From NCBI RefSeq assembly GCF_964340395.1, contig NC_135566.1, forward strand, positions 9,994,001 to 10,058,000: a stretch of DNA of 64,000 bases, read 5' to 3'. The notes below the pieces were generated by a model that did no database searches, was not told the DNA's origin, and was given only the letters and a program-made list of their open reading frames with translations. Source of the stretch: Glandiceps talaboti (lineage: Eukaryota; Hemichordata; Enteropneusta; Spengelidae). How positions within the stretch are numbered: position 1 is the first letter of the stretch; the number at the start of each line of letters is the position of its first letter. The position numbers were made by a program, and so were the translations under genes. Shown here one piece after another: positions 23,101 to 32,482 of this stretch.

Positions 23101-26100
23101 AGACTATCACAGTAAACTACACACTCCATAGTTTCACTATAAAAGTTGTTGGAATCCATCAAATATAGCAACATTTGAGACATCACAAAAATTTTCAATC
23201 TATAGATGCTATACTGTAGTTTGGGAAGATCTTTGTAGATTTATTATTATAAATCTGATTAATTCATTTTGACTTTACAACACATGTTTTTATCTAACTA
23301 AATCTACAATAATCAAATGTGGAGGAACACCTGAATAGAGTGTTAGTGTTCTTATTCAATGATGTGATTTGGGGGAGGAGGAGGGTGAGGGGGGGCTGAC
23401 ACCTGTTGGAATTTCTGAGGGTTCTCTCTATCTAAATATACATGTAGCTCAAACTACATCAAATACTGTCAACATGATATCAAACTATTCAATACATACT
23501 ATCTTAGCTTATTTTAAAATATATGGCAGACACTTTCAGGAGAAAGGCAAAGTTTTTTTTGAAACCTTAATCAAATTAGATACTGTTGAAGCATTCACTG
23601 TGGTCTTGGCATTCTTTGTACAAACTCCTTCGACAAGAGAAAACTGAGTTGGAATAAATCTTGAGTCCGGTTAGTTTATCAATAAGTTGACATAGTGACT
23701 ACTTGTGAACTCTGTGAACTATACTAAAACACACATGTGACTAGAAGTACTAGTAGTAGTATGACTGGTGCTGACCAGACCAGGTACATAAATCAAACCA
23801 ATTTATTAGATTTAACATATTTTACACATGTGGTGAACTATCTGAAGATTTTCTAAAGTTCTAAATGTTGTTCTTTATTTCATAAGCCTATAATTTCTGG
23901 CAATAATAGTTATAATTCAACATTCTTTGATCTAAACAATTTGGCTTGGTGAGAGAGAGCTTCATAGATACTAAGGGATGATATTTTTTACTCACTTTCA
24001 AGTAATGATGTTATTGTAACATGATAATACCGTTCTTCAAAACTATGTTACCCTCAGGTCAGGTCATTTACTCAACAGATGCTTTCTACCATACATTGGC
24101 AAGAGAGTGTTTAAAAGAACATAAAATAATACTTACTGAATTTTTCATTTTACTAATAAAACTTGAGTCAGTACTCCTCCCAACAGATGGCCTAGAAATA
24201 AACAAAACAGATATGAAATCATAAATCAAAATTTGGAAATGACTAAATTATGCACATCTAAATGGAAAGGTGCTACGATGAGTGGCATGATTATATCATA
24301 GTGTTCCTCACAGACAACGTTTTTATGTATATGTACACTCATTTTCACTTCCAACTGCTTATTCTTCTAGAAGACAATAAAAATATTTATGGGTGGATAT
24401 CAGTTTTCATTCTCCCAGGACCCTGAAAGACTTCTCTCCTCTGCAATTCAAATTGTTATCCAATCTATGAAAAGCAAAAAGTAAAAGTTTATTGAGACTG
24501 TACTAATAACTTATAACCCAAAGAAATATTGACTTCTAAAGTATACATTGCTGGCAGATGAAATGCGAGATCTCTTAATCTTGTTCAAGGCTTTCTGCAT
24601 GTCTCATTATTCTCCAAGACCCTTAGACTTATCATTCTTACAGTGTATGTTAACTAACAATTATGCTCTCTGCAAATTCATATTTCAGAATACATTTTTG
24701 GGTCTGCAGACTCCATAAACCTTATCCTTCCCTTCCCCCTATGTTAAAATATCATCTTTAAGGTCTATTGCTGCATATAAACTAAAATGCTCAGCAAACA
24801 TATTTATTAACCCTGCAAAGCACTATATTCTATTTTGGGATATAATTAGGAATAAACTTTCTTGAAAAAATAAGGATCATAAGGTGAACTAAACAAGTTC
24901 AACAAAAGTCTTCATAAATTAGATTAAATTAGATAAAATTCAATTCAATTAAATCAAACCCTTCCCCAATGATAATAATAACATAAATTTCTGGAATGTG
25001 ATATATTATTACTATACCAGAAATTTCTGTTATGAAATCCTACACAACACCTTGTGTAACGCTAGACATTGAAGATCACATGATAATTGACCAGGTCACA
25101 TGACAATTGACCTCGTATGGCTCTACTTATTGACGTTCAATGATGATATACGTTGCAGGTGATTACAGAATCAGCCAAAAACAAAACAAATTTACAAACA
25201 TAAATACAACATATTCTTTAATAATTTTCAATAATTTGAAATGAAATGCATTGATCACAGAAAAACATAAATAAGTTCATGCCACCAAAAACACAATTCG
25301 GATTTAAAGTAATTATTTACGTTTGTTCACTACTAGAAAAGTTTGCGATTTTAGTTTTCAGCTTAGTTCTCAAAGACCCATTTTTCACTGACTGTTACAT
25401 TGTGTTTATGTACAAGAAGGCATTTTAGTCACTACATATTTTTGCGATTTTGATTCAGTGATATATTAAAGTGAAAATAAGTCTTACATAAGCGAAAATT
25501 TTCAGGTTTACAGTATTCACCCTAAAAATAGCTAAATATTTAAAGAAATGATCAAATATCACACTGAGTAAAAATTCTAATGAAATATTGCCTATTTTAC
25601 AAAAATTGGACCATAGACAGTGAATTCACATTTGAAACAGACTATTTTAGAAATATCACTCATTGATGTTAGGCCAAAAAAAATCAAACTTGTATATGAA
25701 GCAATATTTACTTAAACAAGTTCAAATCCAATATTGGAGCATTGATTCAACCATTGTGCTTGGAGTGACTTTTACGATTAGATATAAATACAACTTGAGA
25801 TAAAAAGATGTAAACAGAAACTTGAACGATTGATTTCTCCCTCCCACATCATAATGAGGGAGATGGTAACTAAAATAACAACTTTTGTTTATGCAATTAT
25901 ACATAAATATCAAATACTTACATAACTGTTAATTTTTTCACTTGCTGTACTTCCGGTTTCTTTTCATTTCGGAAAAAGAACCAATAAACGACAATTCCTA
26001 GACATAAACATAATAAAAATATATCCAGCATTCCAACTATGGGTTCTTCTTGTATATCTGTAGCTTGTTGCTGGACTTGGTCTGTTTCTACTGATGCCAT
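8727..26100 (-). CDS. POR: NADPH--cytochrome P450 reductase, complete, 12 coding exons
   Basis: ER-anchored diflavin enzyme passing electrons from NADPH through FAD and FMN to cytochromes P450. Exons (5' to 3'): 25922-26100, 24137-24191, 20687-20815, 19801-19950, 18794-18918, 17667-17855, 13075-13191, 12442-12560, 11343-11674, 10816-11080, 10129-10357, 8727-8871. All junctions are GT-AG with matching phase; the total is 2034 nt, or 677 aa, the usual length (mammalian about 680). An N-terminal membrane anchor lies at about residues 24-43. The FMN domain shows YGSQTGTAEEFAGRL (from 86), ATYGEGDPTDNA and ALGNKTYEHY. FAD binding shows RLQARYYSISSSP; NADPH binding shows GPGTGVAPFRGFIQER, CGDARNM (Cys629) and the C-terminal DVWS with the stacking Trp at 676. 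The start ATG (26098-26100) is the first in the exon, eight bases after an acceptor. FALG replaces the common FGLG in an FMN loop. Introns carry a LINE, MITEs and exon-end duplications. Confidence 0.97.
9060..9095. repeat. Poly-C / poly-A simple tract
   Basis: A C run followed by an A-rich tract in POR intron 11. Confidence 0.7.
9480..10180 (-). repeat. 64-bp minisatellite built from the end of POR exon 11 and its splice donor
   Basis: The plus-strand motif CTTACCCACAAATAT recurs with an exact 64-base period: ACCCAC at 9551, 9615, 9679, 9743, 9807, 9871, 9935, 9999, 10063 and 10127, with a decayed first unit at 9487. The last unit (10127) is the real exon 11/intron 11 junction. Read on the gene strand, each unit has about 46 bases of exon (ending ...CATCTTTATATTTGTGG) followed by GTAAGTTAGGGTGTC. 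The exon itself encodes VWNLLDKGAHLYICG here. Confidence 0.93.
11134..11172. repeat. (GACA)n microsatellite
   Basis: Nine to ten perfect units of GACA in POR intron 9. Confidence 0.95.
11785..12158. mobile_element. 374-bp MITE with perfect terminal inverted repeats
   Basis: Both ends carry TAGTCTCGGTTACCCAGACT in inverted orientation (22 bp perfect). The same 9 bases, AAACCATGT, flank the element at 11776-11784 and 12159-12167, an apparent target-site duplication. There is no ORF, so it is non-autonomous. A 9-bp duplication would suit a Mutator-like parent, but the superfamily is not established. It sits in POR intron 8. Confidence 0.88.
12668..12860. repeat. Nested inverted repeats in POR intron 7
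   Basis: CTGTAAGATAC pairs with GTATCTTACAG (12668-12736), and ATTTGTGACTC...TTCATGAT pairs with ATCATGAATGG...GAGTCACAAAT (about 12773-12857). Probably the remains of a foldback element. Confidence 0.5.
12931..13080 (-). repeat. Tandem duplication of the end of POR exon 7 and its donor (3 units, 70-74 bp)
   Basis: CTGATTCTAG occurs at 12931, 13001 and 13075, each followed by (A/C)TCCAGTGATATCAAACT and the ATATGCAT block. The unit at 13075 is the true exon 7 end (encoding ...FDITGSRI). The 13001 copy keeps CAG/GTAGGT; the 12931 copy has lost the GT. Confidence 0.9.
13428..13905. repeat. GTTAAGTAA(A)CT minisatellite, left part
   Basis: Units of 11-12 bases (GTTAAGTAACT / GTTAAGTAAACT) with higher-order blocks containing CTTAAATAACT. 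The array stops at the LINE and resumes on its far side at about 17566, so the LINE split one array. Confidence 0.93.
13987..17256 (+). CDS. LINE polyprotein: APE endonuclease and reverse transcriptase
   Basis: 1089 codons without a stop. An APE-type endonuclease occupies about residues 131-355: NVRSI, VVTETWL with the catalytic Glu, ICGDFNIHI and SDHCFVI. The reverse transcriptase follows at about 600-900: NYRPVSNLSFISKLVERIV, LLDLSAAFDTIDH, GVPQGSCLGPVLF and the catalytic YADD at about 805. The C-terminal part has LHWLPVKARVEFKI and VYKALNGKAPVYIADML, a signature of CR1/L2-group elements. The first 130 residues include a hydrophobic stretch and basic segments with no recognised domain. The enzyme nicks DNA and reverse-transcribes its own RNA at the target. 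All key residues are present, so it may be young or still functional. Confidence 0.93.
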   Translation: MLKMVVNVHEYSRNVVHLILITGVLFYVSILSNNFPSGWYRKTTMVEFTNGRIVQKRICYSNEELLELRTNVGISSDLSCKLKKSGILKRFRGKRAGRKDRVRPWDVNNGVRLSNLRYPDVKNNQFCGNKTTLRMALVNVRSIKNKCQVFRDQLVEKNIDLCVVTETWLKENDTAVKSACLPPNYNIEDHPRQSRPGGGIAVVYRRDLYKVDTIRTGEERSFEFAEWTVSHKEGRIKLITIYRPPYSTVHPVHINTFLDEFDNYLDTILDCNETFLICGDFNIHINNADDQATIKFRDICFSRNLTQHVYAPTHESGNTLDLIITRDDDRLGITTPECDHFISDHCFVITNLSKIKRDVEVKSVQFRPYRKIEITSFGKDIIESPLCDQTILSCNNLDYLVSMYDSVLRELLDKHAPMKTKRITVRTQLPWIDDDIKLTRRLRRRAERKWRKHQTTTSRLIFKQLRNKMTNKLDKACAEYYSTKISECHGDQRKLYNIVNSLIKPKNETPLPDHSVKTELANRFNQYFIDKVATIRNDLDTKAGNSTSELMNCNQTKTVNNKLEGFTPVTRDEVQRYILKSPSKQCVSDPIPTWLLKECLDALTPIITSMINCSLSNGVFSDTWKAAIVTPLMKKSDAGTNLTNYRPVSNLSFISKLVERIVVAQLSNHMQTNAPLPINQSAYRQFHSTETVLCKVTSEIFQCMGRQQVALLVLLDLSAAFDTIDHSMLLKTMENDFGLHRTSLNWLASYLANRSQRVSVSGSLSDSAGVKFGVPQGSCLGPVLFTAYSSSLFNAINNHMITSYGYADDTQLLKVFTPRADSQNNIVNCLEKCITDIQTWMLKYRLKLNESKTEVILFGTRQQLAKVSFDHVTIGNDRIKIVDNIRNLGGWLDSKLSMDHHVNQVSKRVNHNLYNLRRIRKYLNQSATEILVHSLISSHLDYANVMLYGMPAYLFDKLQRLQNRAVRVIKGLRKFDSVSQSLIELHWLPVKARVEFKIILLVYKALNGKAPVYIADMLEGVCNSNYNLRTNSSHNLVVPRSYNKLNDRAFAVCGLRLWNSIPQELKCLDEMEQFKRGLKTYLFKVSYNL
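17325..17430. repeat. T-rich tract in the LINE 3' UTR
   Basis: Long T runs interrupted by A (TTATT, ATTTATTTATT). The small open frame over it is an artefact. Confidence 0.8.
17566..17646. repeat. GTTAAGTAAACT minisatellite, right part
   Basis: Same unit as 13428-13905, directly next to POR exon 6, whose donor begins at 17666 on the minus strand. Confidence 0.9.
19025..19345. repeat. Dispersed repeat family A, copy 1 (hairpin plus unique arm)
   Basis: CCCCAATATTTTTCTT at the left pairs with AAGAAAAATATTGG at about 19143-19156; inside is GTGACCTAAGGGGCC. The right-hand part (ATACCAGCGCCAGTA..., GTTTTGACTCATATTTCG) recurs in the copy at 27176. Confidence 0.75.
20172..20423. mobile_element. 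MITE family B, copy 1
   Basis: Ends are AATAGGGAACTTGCAA inverted (16 bp perfect). A second copy at 43693-43937 shares the interior blocks CCCGCCATGTTGAAT, AATGATCAATTCATAGTCACC and TGAGCATGCTCAGTCTGG. Non-coding; inside POR intron 3. Confidence 0.85.
20470..20655. repeat. Dispersed repeat family C, copy 1
   Basis: Shares GCTCTTT(T)AAA, TTTCAATCCAAG-like, GTTATCTTAT and TTTTGTTCTGGACCA...GCTCTGCC blocks with 49505-49670. Its own ends (TTTTAAAGGCCAA / TTGGCCTTTAAA) are inverted. Confidence 0.6.
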
Positions 26101-27175
26101 GATGAAATCTGACAGAAAAAAAAAACATATAGTGAAATATGTTAACTTGACATTATATCTTTACATTGCAAACTGAAACTGTGATGTTTAGGTAACAAAA
26201 AACGATTCAAAAACACAAAAGCCCATACATGTGTAACATGTTTGTCTGAATACTGTATAAACCGCTATTCTCTATTTCTGATAAAGATACATGGCAAAAT
26301 AACTAACAGACATGTTTTGTACCATACAATAAAGAACAAATTATAACATACATGTGGTTAACATTAGACAAGCAAGAACCAAAATACATGTACAGTGCAC
26401 ATACTGTGGTAGCTCTGAAAGTGAAAACTCACAAGACATATGCTTGGCATTTTACATGATGAAAATGAAACAAAAATAACATAATATACATTTTAAGAGC
26501 TTAAACCATTTTCCAGCATATTTTTCTCACGAGATAATACAACCACTGCAGTCTGTAGTAACTAGGTATCAAAACAGCATGATGACACTGAAGTAAAAAT
26601 TTCTTGATAAAAATTGACAACCATTTCTGTCACATTCACTTGCATTGACTTACAATACCACATAAAATCAAGGAACAACCCAAGACTTTTACGAAAATAC
26701 ACATGTTCTTTTCTTACCGCTGCCTTGCTTCATTTTCCTGTGTGTTGGAGCAATATTTTTGACAACGATGGATGGAAATTAAGAAGAGCCAAATCAGAAC
26801 TGACTAGAACGGAAACCAGTAATCCTGTCCATCCAGGATATACACGTAATACCGGCAAACAATTGAATGTATTTGAATGACTTAGCTGTTAATGAGGAGA
26901 AGAATGAGGGTACATGTACATGCAGTATACACGTGCAACTCTGGCCAATCACCGACAGTCACCACTCTAAAAATACACTGCTTTGGTAACATTTACGCAT
27001 TTATATGTTGCTCTATGCCATGAACTTTCAGAATTACAAAACCTTTGACACATAACAATGTAAATCCTAAAAATAATTCCAATCATAGTTCACTGCATAA
27101 TTCAGATTTGTACCTAAGGAAGGGTCCACAATTTAGTTTCACTACATCTTCATGATGACAATTAGCGATGTTTAA

Positions 27176-27480
27176 TATTCCCCAATATTTTTCTTCGTTC
27201 AGCTAAGAAAAATATGAATGACCTAAGGGGCCTTTGTCACTACTCATTCGGCAACTCGTAGTGACAAAACCTTTAGGTCACTAGTATTTTCCGACGAAAT
27301 GGAAAAATATTGGAGAATAACATAATTATACCAGCACCAGTATTATCAAAGAAAAAACGGGGGAAGTAATGGCAACTTTGAATGTTTTGACGCACATTTC
27401 GTACACAGGAGTGATGTAGGCACATGTTGTCGTGACATAGACACACGTCGTTGTGATGTAGAATGACCATGGTATAGTTC
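27176..27480. repeat. Dispersed repeat family A, copy 2
   Basis: Same CCCCAATATTTTTCTT...AAAAATATTGGAG arms and ATTATACCAGC, GGGGGAAGTAAT, GTTTTGACGCACATTTCG blocks as 19025-19345. Confidence 0.75.
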
Positions 27481-30035
27481 TCTTGTTATAGTTTTATTCA
27501 AGTAACACTGTCACTAAAATTATGGAAATACATGGAACACATGATAATGGTCTGTCAAAAACATACAATAATCAACAACCAAATAATGAAGGAAAATGAA
27601 GTACTTTCTCTAGAAAAATTAAATGTACACATATATTTTTTTTTTTTATGTGTCAAATATTCAAAAACAAACAAGCCCTCAAATTAGTGTAGAACTTTCT
27701 ACAAAGATAGCCTTAAAGCTTCTAATTCGAACATTCATATTTTGTAACTATCCTCCAAAACATGCATAACACCAAAACAACTGATTAAAATAAAAGTCCA
27801 CTCAGGCCCTACCATGGTATAGGACCTACTTACTGAAAATGTAAGCCCACAGGCTATACTTTATTACGAGAGTTGAGTGCAGCATGCCATAGAGCAGAGA
27901 AAATATCCATGCTTGACTTAAATGACCTGGCTTTTTACTGTTTCAAGGTCACCTCTGGTGGGATTCCTAGTCAAATGTCATCTGGGTTGTTGTACATTTG
28001 TAATGTCATAATAGCTTATAGTCAGTACAAAGATTTGAATTTGATATGTCTCGAGGCAATTGAGAAAATACAAACGAACTTTAGGTAGGTCACAGCCACT
28101 TCTGTCTAGCGATTGTAATTGATTACGTTCATGATAGTGCGTGCAGTGGCATGTGGCACATGATCTAGCAGAGACCATTTGTACACAGATGAACTTTCAT
28201 TTGAAGATATATAATATTCAGTGTTTCAAACTGAAATAATCTTGAGCAATATTGTGATGATTGTCATAACATCAAATCTGTTGTCCGAAAGAACTTTTGC
28301 TGGATTTTCATACCATTCTCGCAAACCAGAGCTTATACGTTTTGGACAGTGTTGTAAAGAGGCCAGTGGTTTACAATCTTGTTTGCAAATATAGTGTTTA
28401 ATTTCTCTTTACTGCCAACATGGTCAATATTACTTTCCACCTAGAGTTTGACTTTCTGAGTGTGCAAAGCTGTAAACTCAAGTAACTTATGAACAGTAAT
28501 GGTACTGAAGGTCAAAGTCAAAATAATTCTCGAACCTCAACACAGACAGAGAATTGTCTTCATTATCTGCATCTAACAAAGTCATCATCCTTGCAGACCT
28601 CCAGTCATCACTATACATAATTTATGACCAGAATTCTGTCATAGTTTTGACAACTTGAATATGTATACTAATGTACCCTTTTCAATGTTTGAATTTACAC
28701 ACAATTACTTCCATTCACGTGCTACCTGGATAAGAACTCTGCATCCTAGTACATGTACCACAAAGAGCACAGTTCAAAGGTCAATGTGTCAATGAAGTAC
28801 TCACACATGGCACGTAGGCCATACTGACATCAAACATACAATATGTAGATCTATAGCAAAGACAAATATTGTCAAGTATTGTGCAACAAGTTTCAAACAT
28901 TACTTAATCATATGGGAATAAAAAGATTGTGCAGACGACTGTAAAAAATACAAAAACATCCCTCCACTTACATTTCTTCTTATAATAAAATTGATAATTT
29001 TAATACTTTTGAAAAGGATATATAAACAAGTCTACATGAGCAGAACAGATAAATGTACAGACTGAGAGAATATTGCACTAATTTCAAACACACATGAAAT
29101 AATCCTCAATTTAATAATAACGGATGAAGTCTTTCGTTTCTAGGAAGATAGTAATGCTTTTGATATGCAGATGACCCGACTCACACACTATTCTCTTGGA
29201 AGGACACTATGCACTGAGAAATTGTTCAATTTCCAGTAAAACAACATAAAACAACTCCATATATTAAATATAGATATTTTAAAACAATATATATATGGTT
29301 AAAGTCTAACTTGAACTCTAATAACAATGTGTTACCTATGGCGACTGAACTCAAACTAAACTAAACATCATCATTATTATAATATTAGCAATCTATAAGT
29401 CAGTCATATCATTTGACTAAAACTTACACTACACATCACTGCCATAGAAATATTAGCAAACTATCTGATAGAGGGCATCTAAACTCCTTACAACTCCATT
29501 GGAATTTTGCCTAATGATGTCATTGTAATATTACCGAACTATCATTCATCTCAACTTCTGAACCTATCTGCTACCATATTACATTTAAATTAACAAGCAT
29601 GAAATGGAATACATCTTTTCCAGACATCAGCAATTTGCCTACAAATCCCAAACTTTACCTTTATCCACAGACAACAGAAGGGAGACTGACTCTATTGTCA
29701 ATGCTTTACTCTCTACCTAGCAGGTGTTACTCTTACCTCAGACCACTATAGAAATGATTGTCTGAGTTCTTACATCTTACTACAATACAGACAATACAGG
29801 GTAACCCCTATCACTTGTCTGTGCCCCTATCTTTTTCCACTGTATTTAACATCTTAGTACAGACAATACAGAACCTGGCTATTGTCTATGATTTGATCCA
29901 GACCACATCATATGGATCAGGGTGTAGTGGTGACAAAAATCAATGAAATCACATAGGGAACTCTTCCTTTGTATGTGGACAATGTGTCATTGAATAGTGG
30001 TTTAACAACAGACAATATGTACATGTACATGTATT

Positions 30036-30073
30036 CATGGATGTATTAGTGATGTATCACTAATACATCCATG
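30036..30073. repeat. Perfect 38-bp palindrome
   Basis: Arms of 18 bases (CATGGATGTATTAGTGAT and its complement) around a 2-base centre. Confidence 0.9.
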
Positions 30074-32118
30074 ATGCATTGTAATGCCATTAATCTGTTA
30101 ATTGGTCATTTTTACCTGTATTCTTACTCTAGTAACTAGTACTGGTAACAGCAAAATTATCCATTCAAACAAAACCCCTTTGTAAGACTTAAACTACAGG
30201 GTAATATGCAAAACTAAATTATTGATTTTTTTTTTTTTTTTTATAATAGGGAATCAAATATTTAATAACATCTAACAGGGAGAACTCAAATCATTATATA
30301 AATCTGTGAATCTTTCACTCTTTGGAATAAAATTGTCAAGTTCAAAAACATCCTTATAGTTGAACCAATTTGACCTTTGTTCAGTTGAGCATTATTGAAT
30401 GCTTTTGGATCTGGTGCCAAAGCTGATGCTGGCACAAGAATCTGTTCTGTCACAACCTTCCAAACTGATTCTGATTGGATTCTGATGCCAATATTTTGTT
30501 ACAATTTGACGTGTGTATTTGTTTGTGGTCAACACAATTCTATTCTCTTCACATTTGCATATTTTGACAAAGTTTATAAAATACATCATTCATTATATAA
30601 TAATTACACTGAGAAAATAAAATAATGAAAAAGAAACATTAATCAGTCATAAATTTGAAATACATGTAACTAGACTCTAGACACTTATGGATATGACATG
30701 GCAATATGAGTCATTCACCCAAGTACAATTTATCTTTGGTATGTGATTAGATAATGATAAGATAAGTGCAAGAATACATGTTTGTAGACTTCAGGTTCAT
30801 ATTTAGTCATGAAAATTTCTACTACCAGAGTCAAACAATTTCTTGGAAAAAAATCCCAAATTTTCGTCAGCATCGTCAGAGGTGTACTACAACATCCCCC
30901 TGACAATGCTGACAAGACATCAGTAAAAATTTGCAATTCGCTTCCAAGAAATTTTGGATTCTGTGAGTAGAAATTTTCATTACTAAGATAAGATATATGA
31001 TATATTAAAACCAGTAGTGTGTCCAATGCATCACACAGAGGATCAACAGTAATTTTTTTAAACTGTAATATAACTTTGGTATGATACTTCCTAACAACTG
31101 TGAAACACTGCTGACTTCACTTGTGTTTATCACTAACATTTGTCAAAATGTTGTTCATATACATTGTACATGTTTACTAAATGCCACAAGCTGCACTATT
31201 CCAAACTGCCCCAAACTGGAGATTATCAATAGCGTTCATTCAATCAAAGTAATGATGTTTCGTCACATTGTATAAAAGCTTTACATCATTTTTACTTGTA
31301 AACTACACTTTTTAACAATTTCCACTACTTTTACAAACTAGAATCTGAATTAAATGGCTATTGTCTATTTCAACGTAGTTATATTTGGGGGGGGGGGCAT
31401 ATTCATTAGCATTTCATTTCTGAACAGTGCTGTCTATCATGTAACATGTCAAAACATATATACTACATTAACTGTTCATATAAATTGTAATTTTTAGTTG
31501 TTTTACATTTTTGAGCCTTTTGTTTATTCAGGGAGTTAGTTTTGCATTTCAATCCAGGAATGAAAACAAATAGCTCAAAAAAAACCAAAAAAAACCCAAC
31601 AATTCAAATTAAAAAAACTAACGCTACTTAGTAATCAGGGAAGGGTTTCTAAAGTCCAAAAAGTCTAAAGCAATTTATTTTGCATGTAAGACTAAAATCT
31701 AACTTTAATTCATAAGGTTGTGTGAGTCAACAGACATGGTACATCACATTCCAAGTGAAGATCGTCAGCTGTTTGAATGACATCATAATCCTATGCTGTA
31801 CTTTGAGTTATGGGTCAGGCTCAGGATCACCACAGGCGATTACACGATGCCGTGGATAAAACTCTAGTAATGGAGTCAGCATCCATCACTTTTAGATCTT
31901 CTTGAAAAACTAGAGTTACAAACACGTGTAAAACTGTTGATCATCACCTATCAATGATCGAGATACATATATAATTTCACCAGGTGATGACGGCGCATTT
32001 CGTTTCCGGTCATACGTGCGCCTGCCTAGCTACGTACATTGACAGTACGCTCGCTGGACATCTATGCATCTTCTGCTATAGGTTTAATGGCATCAACTAA
32101 TCGAACTATATTTCTTAC

Positions 32119-32230
32119 CTTGTTTCGGGTTTCCTGCCTTCAAAATCCGTAAATCGGGCGATATTTTTTCGAAATCAGAAGACACCGGCCGGCAGACGGT
32201 CGATAGCTGTACGTACGTAGGTGAAGAACA
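32119..32230 (-). other. Likely untranslated first exon of POR
   Basis: Ends in ...GAAACAAG at the donor GTAAGA (32113-32118 on plus). No ATG-led frame joins to the coding exons, so it would be 5' UTR. Its 5' end is not defined; about 32230 is a guess from the change in composition. Confidence 0.4.
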
Positions 32231-32482
32231 GCGACCACTCCAAGGTCAAGGGTTACATCATCAAAATTCTGCAAATCACGTGGGTTTTTCAACGTGACAC
32301 AGAGTAGGTCTAGAATTATTTTCTAGACTATAAGAAACACTTTTATTATTATTTCTCAAATATATAATAATCTGACACCTGTTGGCTTTCGTAAATGACA
32401 AAAAATACGTTTATGGATAGGTGAATCTCGTCGTCGTAACACTCGCGTGATTATTCGAGATTATACAGTTCAGGAATCCAAA
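32231..32482. promoter_or_regulatory. Putative bidirectional promoter between POR and CCT6
   Basis: The two genes diverge here and this part has more CpG than its surroundings. It contains an E-box CACGTG (32278-32283) and a nuclear-receptor-like half site CCAAGGTCA (about 32240). No TATA box was placed. Inference from position and composition. Confidence 0.45.

Larger units (their letters stand above)
26109..32118 (-). other. Probable first intron of POR (5' UTR intron)
   Basis: On the minus strand a strong acceptor (T-run, CTGTCAG) lies eight bases before the POR ATG, and a donor (CAAG/GTAAGA) lies at 32113-32119. The 6 kb between contains repeat family A copy 2 and a perfect palindrome. 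I see no supported gene in it. Confidence 0.55.
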
